In this document: piece after piece, positions 6,634-11,320 of the stretch | Layout of the letters: the number at the start of each line of letters is the position of its first letter | How positions within the stretch are numbered: position 1 is the stretch's first letter | Assembly (NCBI GenBank): GCA_002437735.1 | Contig: DJRC01000069.1 | Coordinates: 190 to 11,509, forward strand | Source: Oscillospiraceae bacterium UBA6370 | GTDB taxonomy: Bacteria; Bacillota; Clostridia; Oscillospirales; Oscillospiraceae | Length of the DNA: 11,320 nt | Reading direction: 5' to 3' | Position numbers and translations under genes: made by a program | The notes under the pieces: generated by a model | Database searches by the model: none | What the model saw: the letters and a program-made list of their open reading frames with translations, nothing else | Told to the model about the DNA's origin: nothing

Positions 6634-8805
6634 ATGTCGGAAGGATACAGCAGCAAGCCGATGCAGGCGACGAAGATCGGCGACCGCATCGTCCGTGTGG
6701 ACGCGGTGCAGAAGGCAAGGGGCGAGGCGGTCTACGTCTGCGATATGACGCTGCCCGATATGCAGTACGCCTACATGGTGCGCTCCACCATCGCCCGCGG
6801 AAGGATCAAGGCCATTCATGTGCCGGAGCTGCCGGAGGGGTACTATTTCATCTCCGCGAAGGATATTCCCGCGCAGGGCAAGAACGAGCTGTGGATGATC
6901 GCCAAGGACTGGCGCTGCTTCGCCGAGGACTATGTCCTCTACGTCGGTGAGACGATCGGTCTTGTGGTCGGCCCCGACCGCGGCGTTCTCAAGCGGCTCA
7001 AGGCGCAGATCAAGATCGACTATGAGGAGCAGACGCCCGCCGTCACCATTGACGATGGCATCAACTGCGTCGGCGGCCCGATGTTCCCGGAGAAGAACAG
7101 CAACGTCATGTGCGAGCTGTTCTGCGAAAAGGGCCGGCCGATGGATGAGGTGTTCGCCGAGGCGGACGAGGTCTTTGAGGAGACCATCGAAACGCCCTAT
7201 CAAGAGCATGTCCATCTGGAGACCAACAGCGCCATCGCGGACATGGAGGACGGCAAGTTCGTCTTCTACGCCTCCGCCCAGTGCCCGTTCTACATCCGCA
7301 AGTCCATCGCAGGACTGCTGGACATTCCCTACGACGATATCATCGTCCGTCAGTGCACGACCGGCGGCGCGTTCGGCGGCAAGGAGCATTTCCCCGATGT
7401 GCTCTGCGGCGCTTTGCTGGTGGCGGAGAACAAGATCCGCAAGCCCATCAAGATGGTCTTTGACCGCGAGGAGGACACGCAGTTCTCCGTCAAGCGCCAC
7501 CCGTCCAAGTGCATCTACAAGACTGCGGTGAAGGACGGGAAGATCACCGGCGTGTACGGCCACATCTATTATAACTGCGGCGCGTATCTCTCCTCGTCCT
7601 ACGTCGTGCTCCAGCGCGGCGTGTTCCACGGCAACGGCGTCTACACCTTCGACAATACCTACCTCAAGGGCGAGGGCATCGGCACGAATATGTTCCCGTC
7701 CTGCGCGTTCCGCGGCTTCGGCGCGCCGCAGACGCTCTTTGCCATCGAGACGCATCTGGACCATCTGGCGCATCACCTCGGCGTGGACCCGCTGGCGTTC
7801 AAGATGCAGTACCTCGCCAAGAAGGGCGATGAGACCACGACCAACGGTCACATCATCGAGGAGGTCAAGCTCCCCGAGATGCTGGACGTCATCACCCGCG
7901 AGTCCGATTACTGGCGCAAGGCCAAGGAATACAAGCCTGGCTGCGGCAGGGGCATCGGCATCGCGCTCTACAACCACGGCGGCGCGTTCACCGGCAACGG
8001 CGAGCAGGCCATCATCAAGGCGCACGCGCGGTTGGTCAAGACCGGCGACCGCGTGAGCATTCAAGTCGGCTCCACCGAAATGGGGCAGGGCTTCAAAACG
8101 AGCCTGCGCAAGATCTGCGCCGCCACGCTCGGCGTGAGCATCGATCAGATTGAGTATCTCGATCCCGACACCTCCAAGGTCGTGGACTCCGGCCCGACCG
8201 CGGCCTCCCGCTCCACCATGATCGTCGGCCGCCTTGTCGAGCGCGCCGCGCAGGAGATGAAGGAGCGCTGGAGCGAGGGCGACTTCACCACCGAGGTCGA
8301 GTACGAGCATCCCGACGGCTATCCGTGGGATCAGGCGACCTTCCGCGGCGACGCCTACCTCGGCTACGGCTGGGGCGTTGCCTGCGTTGAGGTCGAGGTG
8401 GACAAGCTGACGAACGAGGTCAAGACGCTTGGCGTCTGGTCCTCTCACGAGATCGGCAAGGCCATCGACGAGCTGATCGTTCACGGTCAGATCAACGGCG
8501 GCATCCTCCAGTCCCTCGGCTACGGCTCGATGGAAAAGCTGGAGGTCAAGGGCGGCCGCTTCAAGCAGAAGAGCATGTCCGACTATGTGATCCCCACCTC
8601 GATGGATTTCCCAAAGCAGTTCTACCACATTCAGGAAAATCCCTATCCCTGGGGACCCTACGGCGCCAAGGGCATGGGCGAGCTGGTGTTCAACGGCGCT
8701 TCCGCAGCCTATGTGGACGCGGTCGAGCGCGCGCTCAACACGCGCTTCACGTCCATTCCCATCCCGCCGGAAGCGATTGAGGAGGCTATGAAACATGTAC
8801 ACTGA
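6634..8805 (+). CDS. xdhA: Xanthine dehydrogenase-family molybdopterin-binding subunit
   Basis: Catalytic large subunit of a three-part Mo hydroxylase, binding Mo-molybdopterin cytosine dinucleotide and hydroxylating a purine-like substrate. The 723 residues (E. coli XdhA is 752) open with the alpha/beta hammerhead domain (about 11-125). The Mo-binding region follows: ASAQCPF near 213-219, GGAFGGKE (244-251), AFRGFGAPQ (FRGFG at 359-363), TEMGQG (E482 to G486) and GAKGMGE with the catalytic Glu E683. All the usual active-site motifs are present. No iron-sulfur or FAD domain is included; these come from the next two genes, the first of which overlaps this one by 11 bases. The start is fixed by AAGGAGG at 6621-6627. 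Xanthine dehydrogenase is the likeliest activity, but purine hydroxylase, nicotinate dehydrogenase or another N-heterocycle enzyme of the family cannot be excluded. Confidence 0.87.
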   Translation: MSEGYSSKPMQATKIGDRIVRVDAVQKARGEAVYVCDMTLPDMQYAYMVRSTIARGRIKAIHVPELPEGYYFISAKDIPAQGKNELWMIAKDWRCFAEDYVLYVGETIGLVVGPDRGVLKRLKAQIKIDYEEQTPAVTIDDGINCVGGPMFPEKNSNVMCELFCEKGRPMDEVFAEADEVFEETIETPYQEHVHLETNSAIADMEDGKFVFYASAQCPFYIRKSIAGLLDIPYDDIIVRQCTTGGAFGGKEHFPDVLCGALLVAENKIRKPIKMVFDREEDTQFSVKRHPSKCIYKTAVKDGKITGVYGHIYYNCGAYLSSSYVVLQRGVFHGNGVYTFDNTYLKGEGIGTNMFPSCAFRGFGAPQTLFAIETHLDHLAHHLGVDPLAFKMQYLAKKGDETTTNGHIIEEVKLPEMLDVITRESDYWRKAKEYKPGCGRGIGIALYNHGGAFTGNGEQAIIKAHARLVKTGDRVSIQVGSTEMGQGFKTSLRKICAATLGVSIDQIEYLDPDTSKVVDSGPTAASRSTMIVGRLVERAAQEMKERWSEGDFTTEVEYEHPDGYPWDQATFRGDAYLGYGWGVACVEVEVDKLTNEVKTLGVWSSHEIGKAIDELIVHGQINGGILQSLGYGSMEKLEVKGGRFKQKSMSDYVIPTSMDFPKQFYHIQENPYPWGPYGAKGMGELVFNGASAAYVDAVERALNTRFTSIPIPPEAIEEAMKHVH
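8779..8785 (+). promoter_or_regulatory. Ribosome binding site of xdhC inside xdhA
   Basis: GAGGAGG lies within the last codons of xdhA, nine bases before the xdhC ATG at 8795. It fixes that start and shows that the 11-base overlap of the two genes is real, so their translation is probably coupled. Confidence 0.8.
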
Positions 8806-9277
8806 GATTCGTTTTACATTGAACGGCGAGCAGAAGCTCTATCAAGGCGACCCGCTGAGAAGACTGCTCGACGTGCTGCGTGAGGACTACGGCCTCACCG
8901 GCAGCAAGGAAGGCTGCGGCGAGGGCGAGTGCGGGGCCTGCTCCATCATCAAAAACGGTGAGCTGGTCACGAGCTGCATCATCCCCGTCGGCGCGGTCAA
9001 CGGCTGCGAGCTTTTGACCATTGAGGGCATCCGCGACACGGAAAAGGGCAAGTGCATCATCGACGCCTACGCCGAGGGCGGCGCGGTGCAGTGCGGCTTC
9101 TGCATCCCCGGCATGGTCATGGCGACCTATGTGCTGCTGAGTAAGAATCCCGATCCCACCGAGGAAGAGATCCGCGTCGGCATCAGCGGCAACATCTGCC
9201 GCTGCACCGGCTATGACCTGATCGTCGAGTGCATCCGACTCGCGGCGAAGAAAGGAGCGGCCTTATGGAACAGGTAA
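8795..9277 (+). CDS. xdhC: Xanthine dehydrogenase-family [2Fe-2S] subunit
   Basis: Small electron-transfer subunit carrying two [2Fe-2S] clusters between the Mo site of XdhA and the FAD of XdhB. The 160-residue length is that of the family (E. coli XdhC is 159). The N-terminal ferredoxin-like domain has GCGEGECGAC with C41, C46, C49 and the outlying C61. The C-terminal helical domain has AVQCGFCIPGM with C100 and C103, and NICRCTGY with C135 and C137. All eight ligands are present. The gene overlaps xdhA by 11 bases and xdhB by 13. It is the intact counterpart of the cysteine-free domain at 10854, and of the fused domain at the N-terminus of the protein encoded at 2071. Confidence 0.95.
   Translation: MYTEIRFTLNGEQKLYQGDPLRRLLDVLREDYGLTGSKEGCGEGECGACSIIKNGELVTSCIIPVGAVNGCELLTIEGIRDTEKGKCIIDAYAEGGAVQCGFCIPGMVMATYVLLSKNPDPTEEEIRVGISGNICRCTGYDLIVECIRLAAKKGAALWNR
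9251..9257 (+). promoter_or_regulatory. Ribosome binding site deciding the xdhB start
   Basis: AAAGGAG sits seven bases before ATG 9265. It favours that start over the upstream in-frame start at 9229, whose extra 12 residues lie inside xdhC and do not look like the family N-terminus. Confidence 0.8.
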
Positions 9278-10140
9278 AGTGCTTCATTCCCGAAACGCTT
9301 GAGGAGGCGCTGCGCATCCGCAGAGAGACCGGCGCGACCATCCTCGCCGGCGGCTCCGACCTAATGGTCGCGAACAGCATGGGCGCGGGCGTGACGCCTG
9401 CGTTCAAAAATGATGTGATCATCATTTCCGGTTTGAAGGAGCTCAAGGGCATCCGCGCGCTGCCCAACGGCAGCGTGGAGATCGGCGCCTGCACGACCTC
9501 GGCGGAGATCGCCCGCTCGCCCATCGCGCCCGAGCTTTTGAAGGACGCCGCGTCCCGCATGGGCGCGATCGCCCTGCGCAACAGCGCGACCATCGGCGGC
9601 AACATCGGCAACGCCTCGCCCAAGGGCGATATGCCGCAGCCGCTCATTCTGATGGACGCGGAGGTGGTGCTCACGAGCGTGGACGGCGAGCGCCGTATGC
9701 TCGTGGACGACTACATCATCGCCACCAAAAAGACCGCGCTGCGCGAGGACGAGATCATCACGAAGGTCATCATCCCCAAGCAGGACTTCACCCATATTTT
9801 CTTCCGCAAGATCGGTATGCGCCGTGCGAATGCCATCTCCAAGCTGACGCTGTCCGCCGCCGCCACCGTCCGTGACGGCGTGGTGGTCGACTTCCGTGCG
9901 TCCTCCGGCGCAGCGGGCCCCAAGGTTGCCCGCTCCCGCAAGGCGGAGGAGCTGCTGATCGGGAAAAAGGTCAGTGAGCTTCATACCTGTAAGGAAGAAT
10001 TCCTTGACGCATGGAACGTGGTCATCAGCCCGCACGCCATGCCCGAATACCGCAGAAACACCACGCGCAGAATGCTCGCGTTTTTCATCGACGCGCTCGA
10101 AGCCGGCCATGCGCCCGGCCGCGTGGATATCCAGGAATAA
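9265..10140 (+). CDS. xdhB: Xanthine dehydrogenase-family FAD-binding subunit
   Basis: Medium subunit that takes electrons from the [2Fe-2S] subunit onto FAD and passes them to NAD or another acceptor. The 291-residue length equals that of the family (E. coli XdhB is 292). The flavin-binding motifs are ILAGGSDLM (26-34) in the PCMH-type N-terminal domain and ATIGGNIGNASPKGD (108-122) in the second domain. The C-terminal domain (about 176-285) is the CO dehydrogenase flavoprotein C-terminal type, beginning near FFRKIGMRRANAISK. The start is ATG at 9265, backed by AAAGGAG, giving a 13-base overlap with xdhC. With xdhA and xdhC it completes one heterotrimer in the order Mo, FeS, FAD. Confidence 0.92.
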   Translation: MEQVKCFIPETLEEALRIRRETGATILAGGSDLMVANSMGAGVTPAFKNDVIIISGLKELKGIRALPNGSVEIGACTTSAEIARSPIAPELLKDAASRMGAIALRNSATIGGNIGNASPKGDMPQPLILMDAEVVLTSVDGERRMLVDDYIIATKKTALREDEIITKVIIPKQDFTHIFFRKIGMRRANAISKLTLSAAATVRDGVVVDFRASSGAAGPKVARSRKAEELLIGKKVSELHTCKEEFLDAWNVVISPHAMPEYRRNTTRRMLAFFIDALEAGHAPGRVDIQE

Positions 10141-10155
10141 AAGGGAGGCAATGCC

Positions 10156-10848
10156 ATGATCTACCATCCCCGGACCCCGCAGGAGGCCGTGAACCTCCGC
10201 AAGGAGCACGCCGACACGGCGGTCTACCTCGCGGGCGGCACCGATGACCTCCGCCTCGGCGGTGCTGCCGAGGGCAAGGACCTCATCGACATCACCGGCT
10301 TCGACTTCAACACCATCACCGAAAAGGACGGCAAGGTCTACATCGGCGCGCTCTGCACCCTGCAGGACGTGGTCGAGAGCGACTTGGTTCCAGCGTTCAT
10401 CCGGGAGGCTGCCGGCTTCTGCGCCTCCTTTGCCAAGCGAAACAGTGCGACGGTCGGCGGAAACCTCGGTCTGCGCCGCTCCGACAGCTATCTTGCCGCC
10501 GCGCTGACCGCGGCGGACGCAACGCTCAAGTCCGTCACGCCGCACGGCGAGCAGGACAAGCCCGTCGGCGAATACCTGCAAAGCGGTTGTATGCGGCTGA
10601 TCGAATACGTCGTGGTCGATAAAGACCGCAAGGGCAGCGTCAAGCGCTTCGGCAACACCTCGTCGAGCCACGCGACGCTCATCGCCGCCGAGAGCGGCGG
10701 CATCTACGCGCTGAGCGTGCAGGGCAGCGACCTTGTCTACGGCGCCACGCCGGATATCGCCGACAAGGTCACCTATGTCGACGACCTGACCGGCAGCGCC
10801 GCCTATAAGAAGTATCTGGCGGGCATTGTTTTCACACTCGGGAGGTAA
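10156..10848 (+). CDS. ygfM: Second FAD-binding subunit, YgfM-like
   Basis: A shorter FAD-binding domain protein (230 aa) of the xanthine dehydrogenase FAD-subunit fold. AGGTDD (26-31) and RNSATVGGNLGLRRSDS (95-111) are the flavin-binding motifs. The C-terminus SAAYKKYLAGIV resembles the end of E. coli YgfM as I recall it. YgfM-type proteins were annotated as probable selenate reductase FAD subunits, but genetics and context link them to purine metabolism. The ATG is preceded by AAGGGAGG (10141-10148), which begins at the first base after the xdhB stop codon. Five bases separate its own stop from the next gene, an XdhD homologue, so it most likely serves XdhD rather than XdhA. It is not a broken copy of xdhB: the sequence is divergent and complete. 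The true physiological substrate is unknown to me. Confidence 0.82.
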   Translation: MIYHPRTPQEAVNLRKEHADTAVYLAGGTDDLRLGGAAEGKDLIDITGFDFNTITEKDGKVYIGALCTLQDVVESDLVPAFIREAAGFCASFAKRNSATVGGNLGLRRSDSYLAAALTAADATLKSVTPHGEQDKPVGEYLQSGCMRLIEYVVVDKDRKGSVKRFGNTSSSHATLIAAESGGIYALSVQGSDLVYGATPDIADKVTYVDDLTGSAAYKKYLAGIVFTLGR

Positions 10849-10853
10849 GGACG

Positions 10854-11320
10854 ATGGAACTGAAATGCAGGATCAACGGCGAAGAGGTGACCCTCCGCGC
10901 CGAACCCACCGCAAGACTTCGTGATGTCTTATATCATGCCGGTTACCGCAGCGTCCGCGACAGCGACGACGCCGAGGGCTTTGCCGGCAGCGATACCATC
11001 GTCTTCAACGGCAAGCTCAAATATGCGAACTTCATCCTGTTCTATCAGGCCGAGGGCGCGGAACTCCGCACCGCCGAGAGTCTGCTGAACGGACGTGAGC
11101 TGAACAATGTGCAGAAGGCCATGGTCGCCGCGGGTATCGTGCAGAGCGCGTACAACGCGCCCGCTGCCGCACTCATTCTGACATGGCTACTCGAACAGAA
11201 GTCGAACCCCACCCGCGAAGAGATCAAAGATGTGCTGACGAGCATTTTCATCCGCGACGCGGGCTACGAGCATTACTATCTCGCCGTGAAGCTCGCGACC
11301 GAGCTGCGCGACTTCGGCGA
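10854..11320 (+). CDS. xdhD: XdhD-like molybdenum hydroxylase, N-terminal cysteine-free [2Fe-2S]-like domain (3' end beyond window)
   Basis: The first 155 codons of a gene open at the right edge. GGGAGGTAAGG lies just before ATG 10854. The visible part aligns by eye along its length with [2Fe-2S] subunits, but every cluster cysteine is replaced. SVRDSDDAEGFAGSDTIVF (33-51) stands for the GCGEGECGAC loop, IVQSAYNAPAA (95-105) for AVQCGFCIPGM, and SIFIRDAGY (130-138) for GNICRCTGY; the only Cys is C5. E. coli XdhD (YgfN) starts with the same degenerate domain as I recall it (VRNSDD, FAGSD, VVQSGYNDPAAA, RDAGW), followed by a Mo-binding domain. I therefore expect the gene to run on for some 800 more codons. 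XdhD is tied to purine conversion and, less surely, to selenate reduction. If instead the gene ends shortly after the edge, it would be a free-standing dead ferredoxin domain. Confidence 0.82.
   Translation, partial: MELKCRINGEEVTLRAEPTARLRDVLYHAGYRSVRDSDDAEGFAGSDTIVFNGKLKYANFILFYQAEGAELRTAESLLNGRELNNVQKAMVAAGIVQSAYNAPAAALILTWLLEQKSNPTREEIKDVLTSIFIRDAGYEHYYLAVKLATELRDFG

Noticed and set aside
6568..8802. Minus-strand open frame of 744 codons across xdhA
   Set aside because: It mirrors xdhA, which has every family motif. The antisense product is rich in L, A, D, V, R and H with no domain pattern, as expected from a GC-rich shadow frame.
9229..9264. Upstream start for xdhB
   Set aside because: The extra 12 residues are encoded inside xdhC and lack family resemblance. 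AAAGGAG supports ATG 9265.
9361..10671. Minus-strand open frame of 436 codons across xdhB and ygfM
   Set aside because: It is antisense to two well-supported genes and spans their junction. Its product shows no known fold.
2071..11320. In-frame UGA selenocysteine codons in the Mo enzymes
   Set aside because: All frames run without internal stop codons. In this family selenium is thought to be a labile Mo ligand, not selenocysteine.

Overview
The window is GC-rich coding DNA (by eye about 60% G+C) with AT-richer gaps between genes. It has strong Shine-Dalgarno sites (GGAGG types), sigma-A type promoters and tightly packed operons. With an FtsH and Mo-hydroxylase genes of clostridial flavour, it fits an anaerobic, GC-rich Clostridia member, perhaps of the Oscillospiraceae. 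That placement is inference; no rRNA or other marker is present.

Layout. (1) 1-1787, minus strand: most of ftsH, a housekeeping membrane protease, with its own promoter; its 3' end lies beyond the left edge. (2) 1788-2070: a divergent promoter region. (3) 2071-5774, plus strand: an 895-residue molybdenum hydroxylase of the selenium-dependent xanthine dehydrogenase type, with two [2Fe-2S] domains fused to the Mo domain, then a cytoplasmic type I L-asparaginase. (4) 5776-6375, minus strand: a MocA-type molybdenum cofactor cytidylyltransferase, convergent with the asparaginase. (5) 6376-6633: a second divergent control region with two clear inverted repeats and a leader hairpin. (6) 6634 to the right edge, plus strand: an operon encoding a three-subunit xanthine dehydrogenase-family enzyme (Mo, [2Fe-2S], FAD). 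It continues with a second, shorter FAD subunit of the YgfM type and the start of an XdhD-type Mo protein.

The region from 2071 onward reads as a molybdenum hydroxylase island for purine breakdown. It holds three Mo-hydroxylase systems and the enzyme that finishes their cofactor. The ygfM-xdhD order, with mocA nearby, recalls the E. coli purine/selenium locus (mocA-ygfK-ssnA-ygfM-xdhD). In that family set the Mo hydroxylases are thought to need a labile selenium at the Mo centre, supplied through SelD, YqeB and YqeC. None of those genes lies in this window, so selenium dependence here rests on family resemblance.

The most striking detail is the last gene. Its N-terminal domain is plainly homologous to the [2Fe-2S] subunit encoded 2 kb upstream, but all eight iron-sulfur cysteines have been replaced in an intact reading frame. 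The same degenerate domain opens E. coli XdhD as I recall it, so it looks like a retained structural or docking domain rather than a fresh pseudogene. I saw no RNA genes, CRISPR arrays, insertion sequences or prophage genes.
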